A DNA stretch of 64,000 nt from the NCBI GenBank assembly GCA_012064415.1, contig SSNU01000311.1:436503-500502 (forward strand). The letters are read 5' to 3'. Shown piece after piece: positions 27,101-38,308 of the stretch. The first letter of the stretch is position 1. The number at the start of each line of letters is the position of its first letter. The notes under the pieces were generated by a model. It saw nothing but the letters and a program-made list of their open reading frames with translations. It searched no databases and was not told the origin of the DNA. The position numbers and the translations under genes were made by a program. The DNA comes from Gyrodactylus bullatarudis. Taxonomy: Eukaryota > Platyhelminthes > Monogenea > Gyrodactylidea > Gyrodactylidae.

Positions 27101-30100
27101 TGTTTATAGACTTTATGAATCATAGAGTAAGTTGCCCATAGAAAAAGTTTAAGTAGAAGAGTTTCAGAAATAGACTTTACTTCTTTTTGAGACTGATGAC
27201 ATGAAATCTACAAAGTTATGAAGGATTACTAATCATATTACTCCGACAAGTGAGATGAAACTCAATTTACGGGAGCACATATCGACGCCGTTTGTGCTAA
27301 GATTTTGTTCAAATTTCGTTAATAATATTGGTGTATCGAGGAGTCCTAATAAAGAAGACACCTCTACGTCTGACAAAATACCTACGTAATTTACAAATAG
27401 AATTGACACTTGTTTGTTCTATTTTTAGTGAAATTTAAAGGTCAGTTTAAAGCTGGTGCACATCAGTTGAAAGAGGGTATTTTTCTTGAATAAATATTAT
27501 TTACTTGAGAATAAACTACACCTCTAATCGAAAATTAAGGGTGAAAATTGTCATTTTTAGCTGCTGCTAGTAGGTGATTGAATGTTTGAAATCTACAGCT
27601 CTTGTTTCACCATGGAAAGTTATCTCTTTTTTGACAAGCTCAGCAAATAGTTTTTCATAAAACCTTTTGGATATTTGAAGAGTAGATACATTGGGAAACG
27701 AAAGGTTAAGGTACTTTAGGGGAATCATGATTTAATGGTCATACATATCTTTCGGTTACAATACTTATCTAAATTTATTCAATATAAGGTATTTTCTATA
27801 ATTAAATTTATTCCCTAATCAGCGTATCCCATTTTTTTGAACTTTGAGTTGAAAATTTTTGTTGTTTTCAATGTGAAAGAGTGATCAAAAGTTGATTCTT
27901 AGAAACACAATAAGTCAAAGAAATTAAATATGCTAAATCTGGTTTTGAGAATCACCCCATAATCGTGACAAAATCAAATTTCGATTTTTCCATCATTTTC
28001 CCTACTTGAAAGTCGATGAAATTTGATATTTCAAGATCCCAGAAAAATGACGAATTTATCGAAACTTTAATGATGATAATCGGTTTTTTTGACTAATTGT
28101 GATCCTAAAAATCAACTTTTGGTCACTCTCTCACATTGAAATCAACAAAAATTTTCAACTCAAAGTTCAAAAAATGGGAATTTGGCACTACTTCAAGATT
28201 TCAAATTTGCTGTATTTTCCTTAAAAATTGATTTTTATTTCACCGTATTGTGAAAGAGGGCCTCGTGATCTAGATTCCAAAAAATCTTGATCAAATCTTT
28301 GATGAAAAAGATAAAAATTTTGTAAAAATCATAAATTCCCATCTTCATATTAACTAGCTCTAATAATAAACCTTTAAGCTACAATAGATAGAATCAATTG
28401 CTAGATAGAGAAATCATTTAAGACTTATCGATTAATTAATTAGTTTAATTGAAAAATCATTTTATCCTGTTCGAGAAAATTAAAAATAGACTAATTAATA
28501 AATTATAGAAGAGAATTTGATACGGTAAGATTTCATTTATTTGTAGCTATATCGATGAATCAATTTTAAACTTCAGTGGCTTATTTCCATCCACATAGCT
28601 CAATAATTGTATAATTTATCGCTAATTTTTTGGAAAAAATTTTCACTTTGGTTCATTAACCAAAAACTTTTTAATTTCAATAAATTTACTACCAGATAAA
28701 AAAATTTATTTTACAATAATAAAGATTTTTGGCTCATAAGATTAAACCTAATCCCAACCCTTATAGAACTTTAGTATTGATTTACAACTCTTTTGTGAAA
28801 ATTTTAAAAAGTAATACTCAACAAAGCATACATCAAAACTTAGTGATGAGGCTTATCTATAATAAAACACAAATGTTAGTTTAATATTTTTGTCTAAATA
28901 AGAAAATTGATTAAGATAAACGTAACGGCCATTTCACAAAATTTCCCATATAGATTTTAGGAAAATAACTCTCATCAATTGCGAACTGCATCTTGAAATC
29001 GTCTCCAATATATAGGCTAGGGTGAAATATTTTTTTCTCTAAACAACTCACGAGGGTACTTAAAGAATTTAGTACTCAGATGAAGAGAAAAAATCATTCT
29101 ACACAATTTTTTTAATTAGGAGAAACATTTTATGTTCAAGATATTCAGGTTAGGTAATAAGAATTAATTAAAAATTGAGCGGTGATTTGAAAAATTCAAG
29201 ATTTTCAAACATGAATGACATGAAGGAGAAGCGATTTTGAGACATGTTTCAATACAAAATGGTAAGCTTAAATTTTTCATCCAAGCCTAGTAGTCTACAA
29301 TATATTATGGCCTATGCAGTTTTTCACCAAATCCATTCATATGTACTATGGATTTTGTTAGTAGCTAATATGTAATAGAAGTCAAGGTGAAAGAGCGCGT
29401 CCGGATCAATAAATAGTGGTATAAAATGTGTATATGAGTATAGAGTCGTTTGGTGATTCATATTATCATCTAAAAAGTAATAATATACTCTTATTAAGGA
29501 CTGAATATGCAAATTAAAAGAATTCGATCTGCATCTCTTTGCTTAAGCATAAACCTACATATTGATTTCTAATTGGAGTATTATTTTTCGTTATTTATGT
29601 TGTCATACTCCTCAAGGAAATATAAAATGTCAATAGTAATCTTTAGTTAAATGCATTGTTAGATTAAAGAGGAGACTCACCAAAACTAGACTTTCTAGAT
29701 GATTCATATTTTAGGCGAGAATCCGGTTCCCGGATAATTTTTACTGATGGCCTATTTGTTAGGGGCCTCAGAGAATCACCTGAGTCTTCAATTTTCTTGT
29801 AGTGAAATTCATGTGGGCATTTCAGGATACCTAAAATAAAACTTTTATTATTCAAACTCAATAAATTTAGTCTTGAGATAAAATTAATCCAAGATTATGT
29901 GTCTTCTTTTTTGTTAATTGTGAAATAAAGTGATTTTTTAAAATATTATTTTCAATATCGGTCAAGATAGATAAGAATTATATAATCAATTTAGATTACC
30001 AAAGTTTACTGTGTCAACTTCAACTGTACAATTCCAAGAGATATTGCCACGAGCTGAAACTGGGACTTTTACTTTGACTATTGATTCATCATTCATGTCA

Positions 30101-32728
30101 AGCGACCAATTTTCACACTTTTTATTGCCGATCAAAAAGTATCCATTATTCAAGTCTTCAGGTTGTAGATCTTCAAATTTTAGTTTAACTTCTGTCTCAT
30201 CTAAAGAAAAATCCATATTCAAATAAATTGCATCTTATAAAGGTTATCCAAAAAGAGGCTTGAGAATAAATAATACCTCAATCCATTTGAGAGAAATGTG
30301 AGTGGAAGATGTGAACTAATTTTAGCCATATTCTCCAGACAGAATACTTGCCCAGGTTTTACTACAGGCCCTTGAAGTTTAATGATCATGCTAGTAGATT
30401 TAATGATATTAATTTTTCAAGAATCATTCTATTTATTATTTTCACTTTCTTACATGTTTTTCGATCAATAAAATGTTAAGTTACCGAAACTCTAACAAGT
30501 ATATGTTTTCGAACTTTGAAAAAAAACATACAATCAGCTGGGCCCTCCTTTGGATCGAGATCAATAATCTTTGGTCTCCTCAAGGGGTTCTGGGAAACAT
30601 TAGAGCCATTTGATCGTTTAAGCTTTGGCGATGCCTGAGGACTTAGTCTGTTTTCGTCTCGTTCTGTTTCTTGAATATTATCCAATTCAACTTTATTAAC
30701 TTTAATTTCTGGAACTACAGAAGAAAAAAGTTTTTTCACTCAATGATCCAAAAATACTGAGTTGAAATATTACAACATGAATTTTAGGTGCTACAATCAA
30801 GATTATTACAATGAAATCTAAGGACACGCATGAAAAAATAAAATCTTCTCAACTTACGAAAACTTCAATACTTTGGATATAGTCAAGATTTTAATTTAAA
30901 CAACATATTCTTTTTGCTCATTGTTGTTGTATTTTTATCAATTTCCAGGTCAAGAAAGAGTTCTGACACTAATTACCAATTACAGTTTGTCTTTTATATT
31001 CTAATCAGGATTTTTTTAATACGGATTAAATTCAGAATAAATGGGAAAATGTAAGTCTTGAAATGATGAAAAAATTTTCTGTAATTTCTTCTTGAATATC
31101 TCATGGGTTAAAGCAAGCCAAATATACAGCTATTCTCAATGAATTTGGGGATAATTTTTTTCATTATTATAACTAGTTAATTTGATGTGATCTGACAAAA
31201 TGATATTTGATCCCTCTCACTCCTTTAAATCTCTCTTATTCTTTTCCGAAAACTATTTTTCGATTTTTTTCTGCTTTAATCGGTGAAAGTGTGTCTTTTG
31301 AACCGGTTTCCAAAAGATCTCCAGAAAATTTCGACACCTTGATGAAAAAAGGATATTTTTGTAAAAACCATAAATACCCAAATTCACGCAGAATAGCTTT
31401 ACAAACAAATGTATGAATTATTGTTAATTAAAGTGTTTGATACTTTGACCCATTTTATCATCTAAAAAATGAAACATTGTATATTTTTGTGTACAGTTGG
31501 TTATATAGATATTAGTTGAATGCTAGCAGTAAAAAAGCAAGATCAATTTCATAAAGGACTCTGAATCTCGTATAAGATAAGTGCTTGAAGCAAAAAGAAA
31601 AATTCTAATGTATGTATAGACATTGTTAGAAAGTAAAAAGTGTAGATTAGACTCACAATCAATTTTTGTATGCAATATTACTGATTTAAGTAAGAAAACC
31701 GGATTATGATTATAAAACTATAGATTAGAGACGAGCTAAGGATGGAGATGAATTCTTGCCTTATTTCTTGAAAAGGTTCATAAACTAACCCGGAAGATGA
31801 AATTCATTATTTTCCACATGTGCAGGATTCCCGATGAATGAAAGATTGTCAGAAGAAATGTTCATGTTTTGGTAACCAGGCGAGAGGTGTAGATTATCTT
31901 TAGATTCTCGAATGGCTGTAATCGAAATTTAGAAAAATCAATAAGCTAATTTTATGAGAAAAAATTAGAAAACAAATTAGATTCACAAAATCTCTGCAAA
32001 TATTTTAAAAAAACTCACAAGAGTTTCGCGAAATACTATCTTTCTTAAAAGGTTTCGACAGATCATGATCACTCTTGCCGAAGGATGTACCAAATTTTTT
32101 TATTTTATTCTTCTTATCTTTCAATTCGTCTTTCAGTTTGTTGATAGTGGAAGTACTACCACTTTCAAACTGGAGAAGTAATTAAAAACTAGAAAATTAC
32201 CTTAGAAAGCGAACTGATACCTGATGAGCGTCTGCCATCTAAATCTGGATCTTTTAGAGAAGAGGCCCATATCCATAAGAATAATCTACCATGCACGTTG
32301 CGTTCCTTTGGGGTAGGCTCTAAATCGAGGTCCATTAAAAGATTGCTTGTTGTTCCTGGAGGACGTCCAACAATTTCATTATTGTTAATGCAAACTTGTC
32401 CATAGTGATTATTTCGTTCATCAGATATAACAATTTTGACTTCATTTTGTTTAGAATCCATTTTACTGTTAAATGTTGAATTAATCAACCTACATGTTCA
32501 ACTCTGAATCCCAAGTAACCTGATTATCTGAGGACTGTACAAGCTGGGTGTAAATTGTTTTATTCGATCCATAGACTTTACATTTTAACTTTTTCTTGCT
32601 CGTCAAGTTTAATCCAACAGCTTTCTGTACTAAAAATTAAATTAAAGATTTATTGAGTCTTTCAATGAGAGCAGATAAAAACATGAATGTTCATTACTTT
32701 TCACGCGCACGAGATTCGGTGCTAACAT
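24162..32728 (-). CDS. C2-domain Rab11 family-interacting protein-like (class I FIP/Rip11)
   Basis: Fourteen minus-strand exons join in phase to 687 residues: 32728-32698, 32629-32494, 32465-32201, 32169-32019, 31915-31790, 30714-30532, 30200-30000, 29830-29681, 25317-25177, 25118-25032, 24982-24941, 24875-24726, 24620-24456 and 24397-24162. Residues 1-130 read as a C2 domain (QKAVGLNLTSKKKLKCKVYG, VTWDSEL, EVKIVISDE). A Lys-rich FIP-like segment (STINKLKDELKDKKNKIKKF) follows, then a long Ser/Lys-rich linker. The C-terminus is a coiled coil ending RISLDLCKLRFRILENGPIE, which resembles the Rab11-binding domain. Class I FIPs link Rab11 to recycling endosomes. The architecture fits, but the linker is unfamiliar. 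Intron 2 is 28 nt, and intron 8 (4.4 kb) holds a LINE fragment. Confidence 0.75.
25465..26125 (-). mobile_element. 3' fragment of the same LINE family as 4780-8060
   Basis: Aligns by eye with 4780-5490. Shared features are the 3' end (ttccagatcgactttttaat versus a close variant), the block encoding RPQHPFLV versus LWLRRIAAAASLF, and the segment matching GSVIGP. Only the reverse transcriptase C-terminal part survives and it is heavily mutated. A 5'-truncated copy is typical of LINEs. Confidence 0.75.
27827..28179. repeat. Foldback repeat with ~94-base inverted arms
   Basis: Left arm 27827-27920 (tcccatttttttgaactttg...) is the reverse complement of right arm 28085-28179 (...caaagttcaaaaaatggga) at roughly 90 percent identity, with about 165 bases between. 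No terminal transposase or coding capacity; looks like a MITE-like or foldback element inside the FIP intron. Confidence 0.8.
28190..28370 (+). repeat. Dispersed repeat copy
   Basis: Contains tagattccaaaaaatcttga and taaattcccatcttcatatt, which recur in reverse orientation at 63865-63975 and, more diverged, at about 31300-31400. Non-coding, AT-rich, probably an interspersed repeat family adjoining the foldback element. Confidence 0.65.
31290..31400 (+). repeat. Diverged dispersed repeat copy
   Basis: Shares ttgatgaaaaa, ttttgtaaaaa and cataaatnccca in the same order as the copy at 28190-28370. Lies in an intron of the FIP-like gene; the short open frame across it is not a gene. Confidence 0.45.
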
Positions 32729-33510
32729 CAGTAATAATTTATCAGCAAATATTAAATATTTGAATTGGTTCAATATAAAAGAAGAATTAATCGATTGCTT
32801 GGTTTAGCTGGAGTGTATGTTATCTTTTCAAATATCTAGTTTATTCCGTGACACGGAATCCGTGAGTCACGGACCATGATTATCAATAATCAACATAAAG
32901 TCCTTCAGTACCCGTTGTATCTTTACATATGAGCGAAATCTTAGATTCAATAAAATTAAGGTTTAAAATTCAATTTGGACAAATTTATGGTTGGTAGAAG
33001 CAAGATACTTCACATGATGACATGTTGTATGATATAGAACAGGGTTTCTCCAAACGAGAATTAATTTGATAAATTTAAAACTGTCATGCCTAATAGAAAA
33101 TAAGACTTCTCAGTAGGAAGTTGGTAATAATAAAGAAGAAAACAAATTCAGAGATAGTTAAATGATAGTAATTTCCTAACAATGTCTGTAACAAAATTAA
33201 TCTTCAAATAAAAGTCCTTATTAAGTTTTATGAATTCAAAATATGAATTGTGTTCAACAAAAATTTTGAAAATTTACATAAACAAAAGAAATAATAAAAA
33301 GTTTTGATCCAATTTTTGTTGTTAGTTTATATAAAAGTAATCAAAATTGTAGTCATGGAGAATTTGAAATATGTCATATTTTTGTGATATTTCTCAATGA
33401 TGTGATTGCAAATGGATATTTTTTCATACTTGATACTACATTTTGCCTAGAAATGTTATGAGCTTTGATTTATGGATGTATAATTTTATTTAAATTGCAA
33501 TAAAACCCAG
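32729..33510. promoter_or_regulatory. Head-to-head intergenic region of FIP-like and USP2-like genes
   Basis: 782 bases separate the divergent start codons. It must hold both promoters. AT-rich; includes a short perfect-looking palindromic tract gtgacacggaatccgtgagtcac-type at about 32849-32872. No TATA box clearly assigned. Confidence 0.4.
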
Positions 33511-36500
33511 ATGTCTTATGATAGATATACAAATTCCTCTAGCAAGAGAAATTTCTCCCAATTTCATCCTTTTAAAACTAAATCTTCCTCAAAAAATAAC
33601 ATTGTAAATTGAAATTTTTTTGATTATATTCAGAGCACATACCAAGAGGATTATGACGAAGCTAGTTCCCTCTCAAATGGGATATCAACCATGAGTATTA
33701 ATGGAACCAATAATAGATATTCTCCTGTCGATAATAATCAAAATAACTCCTCTAATTCTATCACTTTGAGCGATATAACAGATATTTCAACCACGAATCC
33801 TGGTCAAATTGGACTTAATAATCTTGGAAATACGGTAAAGACATAAATTCCTTTCAGTTTAATTGCTTGATTTTAAGAAAATATTTTACTTTAGTGCTTT
33901 ATGAACTGTATGCTACAATGCTTGAGTAATACAAGTTATCTTCTTTCCTATTGTCTTATGAATCGTTATCAAACAGAATTAAACAAGAACTCAAATCTGT
34001 CTGGAAATTTATTTACTAGTAAGTTACTTTATCATCTCGAATTCCCTATATATTTACTCATAATTCAATACAAGGTTATGTTGACTTGATGAAGAAAATA
34101 TGGCTTAAAAACTCTGGTTATGAGTCAATTTCTCCTACTGATTTTAAGCAAAAAATACAAAAATATTCTCCTCGCTTTGTCGGCTATTCGTAAGTCTTAA
34201 TAATCTTTTGAATATTCCGTAATTGATTATTGCTGATTTTATTTAGTCAACAAGACGCTCAAGAATTCCTTAGATATGTCCTTGAAGGTCTTCACGAAGA
34301 TGTAAATCGTGTCAAAGTTAAGTTACCAGTTGAAATACCCGATTATAACCTGGAATCCAACTTGAAGTAAACTTGATTCCAAATTTAAATTTATTAAATT
34401 TCTATAATTTATTACATTTTTTAGCGATGCTGTCAAATCTAAACTGTACATAGATAGGTATTTACGTCGAGACAATAGCATAATTGTTGGTAAGTTGTCA
34501 TTATTGATAATTCCATTTATCAATTCATCTTTGTTATTAACATAACAGATATTTTTATGGGCCAACTCATGAGTACACTAGAATGTCTTGAATGCAATTA
34601 TAAATCTACAACCTTTGATCCCTTCTTCGACATTAGTCTGCCTATTGAAAAAGTGAGTGGAATATACGATTAGAAAATTTTGAATTTAATTTGAGTGCTA
34701 CCTTGAAATCAATAAAGATTATTAAATAATCCTTCTCCTTATCACTCTAAACCATCTTTATATACAAGTCAAGTGTAAATCTCAAAGTTCATCGTCCTTA
34801 TTATATTATATTAAATTTATATTTTTCTTATTATCAAAAATGATAATAATGATAATGATAACAGCAATTGATTTTCATCCATCCATTCATCAGCACCATA
34901 GTAAACATGTGAGATTCATAATTTTACATGATGATTCTCTTTGGTTTACCATTAGAATATATCGACTCTGAATTCTGTTTTATAATATCTTATTTGCATA
35001 GCTTATTATTGAAAATGTACTTTTCTTATTGATAGTTGTTCAAAACCATAAATTATAATTCACCTTTTAGTTGCTTTTAAGTAGTTTTACTTAATAATTT
35101 TTTAATCAATCACCAATATATAGAAAGACTCTGTTTCTATAATCGATTGCATTCGTTTATTCACTGCCAAAGAAGTTATGAACCATGATGAACGTCCGTT
35201 CTGCTCAAACTGCAAACAACGGAGAAAATGTCAAAAAAACTTTACTATCCAAAAATTCCCCAAAATTCTTGTCATACACTTTAAAAGATTCTCTGGTGAA
35301 CGACTGCGTTTCAAGCTGAACACTCTCGTCGATTTCCCTCTGGCCAATCTTGAACTGAGTGAATTTGCCAGTGAAAGTTGCACAAACCTTAATCAATGCA
35401 ATTACAATCTTTATGGAATTGTCAATCATTCCGGAAATTGTTTCGGAGGCCATTACACAGCCTACTGTCTTAACCCAATCTCAAGACAATGGTTATCATT
35501 CAATGATGCAAGGTTAGTAGTTTTTGTATAATCTTATTTAGTTTATTAAAATTTTCACATAAAATGTAGAGATACAACTTTTTTTCATCATCAAAGGAAA
35601 CACCATATACAGACTAAACTGCACTCTCATCTTGAAGAGGTTATCCTTTTTATTTCAAATCTCTTAACTTTTTTATTTCTACTCCTAAATCCTAGAATAG
35701 TTATAATTAGCAAGTTCATTACAAAAGATGTATAAATGTTAAAGATTGCTTTGGGTAATTCCTGTGACTCAACAATAATTGACATGATCAAGTTGATGAA
35801 CAAAACTTTGGTTAAACTTGTCTGTCCAATTTTGAGTAGGATCTCTTCTGAAATTAAACTAACAAAGCTAAGTATGGAGATGCAATTCCTCAGATTCGTC
35901 ATTAACTCTATTATGAATCCTTTTAATTTTATCTCATCATTCCTGACCTCATTCAGAATGACGTTGGTGAAAAAGATTGATATTAGTGTCTTTACTGACA
36001 ACTTGAATAACTCTGTATGTTTCTTTTGGTAAATTAGACGATTCAATATTTGCGTCGTCAGCATGATATGGTGTATTATTGGCAAATGAAATAAAAAGAA
36101 AATGAACAGCCTGTCAAAGTATCGTCGTTCTTCATAGTAGAAATTTCTTATAAAATTAAATAATACTCCCTTGATTATAATAATGCACAATGTCAACGTT
36201 AATGTGGCCATTTGTTTTATCCATGAGGGACCGACATCATGCAGTATTGTCATATACATGACACTCCCAAAGGTTGAAACAAACTTGGTAAATGTTTGCC
36301 TCGCAAATCTTGTCGCCGTCTTTTTGGCATCTGAAATATCGAGAGCTGCCAGATGAATATTGTTCATCCTCTTCATCATTGATCTATCAATGATAACATG
36401 AAGCATCAAGACCATCATGAGTATTTCATTGAATGAAACTATGGCTAGTGATAAATTCCTTCCACTAATTATACAACCAAATCCAGCTAAATAACTCAAA

Positions 36501-37363
36501 ATTAACATTTCCTTGGCCATAAATATTTTATTGATAGTGAATACTTCATTCTTATTTAGATCGATTTCCTCATAAGATTGTAACATCTTTGTCAGAATTA
36601 TTATTATTAGATAAACATTTCTAGGAAATTTATTCAAACATATATATTTTCCTGGTACACTAAACTTTCTCCAAATTATTAAAGTGAAGATTATTATAAC
36701 AACGTCTGTCGCTAAATCTGGTATAAAGTTTGACGTATTCTTTGATTGAATTATATACGAGTTTATATGCAATATATCACTCATAGCAAAACTCCGAGTT
36801 ATTATAGCCATGAAACTTTTCAATCGCACAAACCTAGAACAATTTGACTTGGTTTTCTGAAATTTTTGTCTATACCTAATGTATCCATTGAGAACAAATA
36901 TGCACAATATTATAGAAGACATCAATAGATAATTTATAGCCTTTTCATTATAATGGTTATTTTGCTTCTTGGAATCCTTAAAGATTCTATCATCCATTTG
37001 TAAATTCAATCAAGTTTCATTACAAACTATTCATTCAAATCGATGAATTTGATTCATAAAAATTTTAAAACTCATCCATAATAATCAATATTCCAATAAA
37101 TGATACTACATTCTCAACCTGAATATTTTTATTCAATATATTCTTATCCAAATGTTAAAGTAAAAATGCACTATGGGAACATATCAGACAGGGTTTCTTT
37201 ATGAGTCATTGCTTTTTATGACTAACCTTATTGATTAATTATTTCTGTTAGTTTTCTCCAAATTTTATTTACATATTTTACTTTCAGAGTTAGTACAATA
37301 AGTAAATCCTCTCTTGTGTCCTCGGAAGCATATGTTCTGTTTTATGAGAGTCAATCATCATGA
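33511..37363 (+). CDS. USP2: USP2-like ubiquitin-specific protease
   Basis: Exons 33511-33603, 33634-33834, 33895-34018, 34075-34189, 34247-34366, 34425-34489, 34549-34652, 35124-35512 and 37288-37363 join in phase to 428 residues. The USP domain starts [12 protein letters not shown] with catalytic Cys99, then [20 protein letters not shown], a zinc ribbon (CLEC and CSNC), [14 protein letters not shown], and the His box GGHYTAY at about residue 384, ending [12 protein letters not shown]2 removes ubiquitin from substrates in the cytosol and nucleus. The N-terminus is short (about 90 residues of Ser/Asn-rich sequence), like the short vertebrate isoform. The 30-nt first intron is required to keep the frame. 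The final intron (35513-37287) contains a complete antisense membrane-protein gene. The ATG at 33511 follows a cag, so a leader intron is possible. Confidence 0.93.
34653..35123 (+). other. USP2-like intron 7
   Basis: 471-base GT-AG intron. Contains a short AATGAT repeat tract near 34838-34863. Nothing else recognised. Confidence 0.8.
35627..37009 (-). CDS. Intronless multipass membrane protein, nested antisense in USP2 intron
   Basis: A single uninterrupted 460-codon frame, far longer than expected by chance in such AT-rich DNA. Hydropathy by eye shows about ten membrane-spanning stretches, for example [17 protein letters not shown] (about 28-44), [16 protein letters not shown] (about 97-112), [20 protein letters not shown] (about 186-205), [15 protein letters not shown] (about 272-286), [20 protein letters not shown] (about 304-323) and [13 protein letters not shown] (about 436-448). 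Cytosolic-looking basic segments lie between, and a basic C-terminal tail [10 protein letters not shown] ends it. I do not recognise the family; it could be a lineage-specific transporter or receptor. It lies wholly inside the last intron of the USP2-like gene on the opposite strand. All-intronless structure, unlike its neighbours, could mean retroposition. Confidence 0.6.
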   Translation of the reverse strand: MNLQMDDRIFKDSKKQNNHYNEKAINYLLMSSIILCIFVLNGYIRYRQKFQKTKSNCSRFVRLKSFMAIITRSFAMSDILHINSYIIQSKNTSNFIPDLATDVVIIIFTLIIWRKFSVPGKYICLNKFPRNVYLIIIILTKMLQSYEEIDLNKNEVFTINKIFMAKEMLILSYLAGFGCIISGRNLSLAIVSFNEILMMVLMLHVIIDRSMMKRMNNIHLAALDISDAKKTATRFARQTFTKFVSTFGSVMYMTILHDVGPSWIKQMATLTLTLCIIIIKGVLFNFIRNFYYEERRYFDRLFIFFLFHLPIIHHIMLTTQILNRLIYQKKHTELFKLSVKTLISIFFTNVILNEVRNDEIKLKGFIIELMTNLRNCISILSFVSLISEEILLKIGQTSLTKVLFINLIMSIIVESQELPKAIFNIYTSFVMNLLIITILGFRSRNKKVKRFEIKRITSSR

Positions 37364-37916
37364 AACTTGATACCAGATTACTGGTAAAGCTATCATCATT
37401 CATTAAAAATTGCATTCATAATCTATCCTGTTTCATCTTCAAACCTACAGAAAATAATACCTACGCCTATATGTAAAAAGAATCTAAATGCGCCCAAAAA
37501 TTGACTCAAAAAATTCTCATTTTAATCATATTGTTGAATTATTTTTCAAACTTGATGTAAATTATAATATTTTGAAGACAAGAAGATGTGTTATTTCTCC
37601 CTGTAAAGCTTCAGATTTCTCAAATTACATTGTTATTTTATTATAAATTAATAAATTTATTATTATACAATAAATACGAATTCTTATCAATAGTATTGAA
37701 CCGATACCCATTAAGAGGAGTCACAGCAATGATACAGAAATAATAACTTCGGTGAAGTAGAGTATGAATGTGTAGAAATTTTCATTGAATTTCAATGATT
37801 GAAAAATTTTCAAAATAAGACGAAATTGAAATGAAAGAATTTCACAAAAATTCATTAAAATTCTAAATTCATAACAATCTATCTCATTGATTGTTTGAAC
37901 TATAGGTCACTTTCAA
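37364..37916. other. Spacer between USP2-like and MIC10 genes
   Basis: Holds the USP2-like 3' UTR (an AATAAA-type motif near 37669) and the MIC10 promoter. The two genes are in the same direction. Nothing else recognised. Confidence 0.5.
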
Positions 37917-38203
37917 ATGTCTGGATCAAAACAGGAGCAAGTCAATTCTGAGGACTTAATAGACTTCAAAATTACACGATGCATTAGTGATACAATGATG
38001 AAAACTGGTGCAGGATTTACTGGAGGTCTTTTATTCTCACTTCTTTTTGCCAAGAGTAAATTTTTATAATGAACTAATGTAAAGGAAAACCATGGCCTTT
38101 AATTTTTGGCACTGCTTTTGGTATGGGTCTCGGCGTATCCAACTGTAATAATGAATTTAGACAACCCTTTCCCGCATTAACCCACACTTTGAAAACAAAA
38201 TAG
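37917..38203 (+). CDS. MIC10: MICOS complex subunit MIC10 (MINOS1)
   Basis: Exons 37917-38055 and 38085-38203 join in phase to 85 residues, the usual family length. Two membrane segments form the MIC10 hairpin, each with a glycine motif: MKTGAGFTGGLLFSLLFA, then KPWPLIFGTAFGMGLGVSNC, followed by FRQPF. The charged loop between them (KRKPW) is created exactly by removing the intron. MIC10 bends the mitochondrial inner membrane at crista junctions within the MICOS complex. The single intron is only 29 nt (gtaaattttt...aatgtaaag); reading through it gives an immediate stop. The gene is tail to tail with SETD3, 105 bases apart. Confidence 0.92.
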
Positions 38204-38275
38204 TTCTTGTATAGATTGTGTTATTGATCCTAAATCAATATATTCTTAAAATCAAATTACAGTATTGATCAAGCG

Positions 38276-38281
38276 TTTATT
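38276..38281 (-). terminator. Polyadenylation signal of the SETD3-like gene
   Basis: TTTATT on the plus strand, AATAAA on the minus strand, 28 bases after the SETD3-like stop codon. Confidence 0.55.
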
Positions 38282-38308
38282 TCTTAAAAAACAAATAATT
38301 CTTATAAA

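Larger units (their letters stand above)
25318..29680 (-). other. Large intron of the Rab11-FIP-like gene
   Basis: 4.36-kb GT-AG intron (minus-strand gtgagtct ... ttttttcag). It contains a LINE fragment (25465-26125), a foldback repeat (27827-28179) and a dispersed repeat copy (about 28190-28370). No other exon recognised. Confidence 0.8.

Noticed and set aside
34323..34565. Minus-strand 80-codon frame
   Set aside because: Antisense shadow across USP2-like exons and introns.
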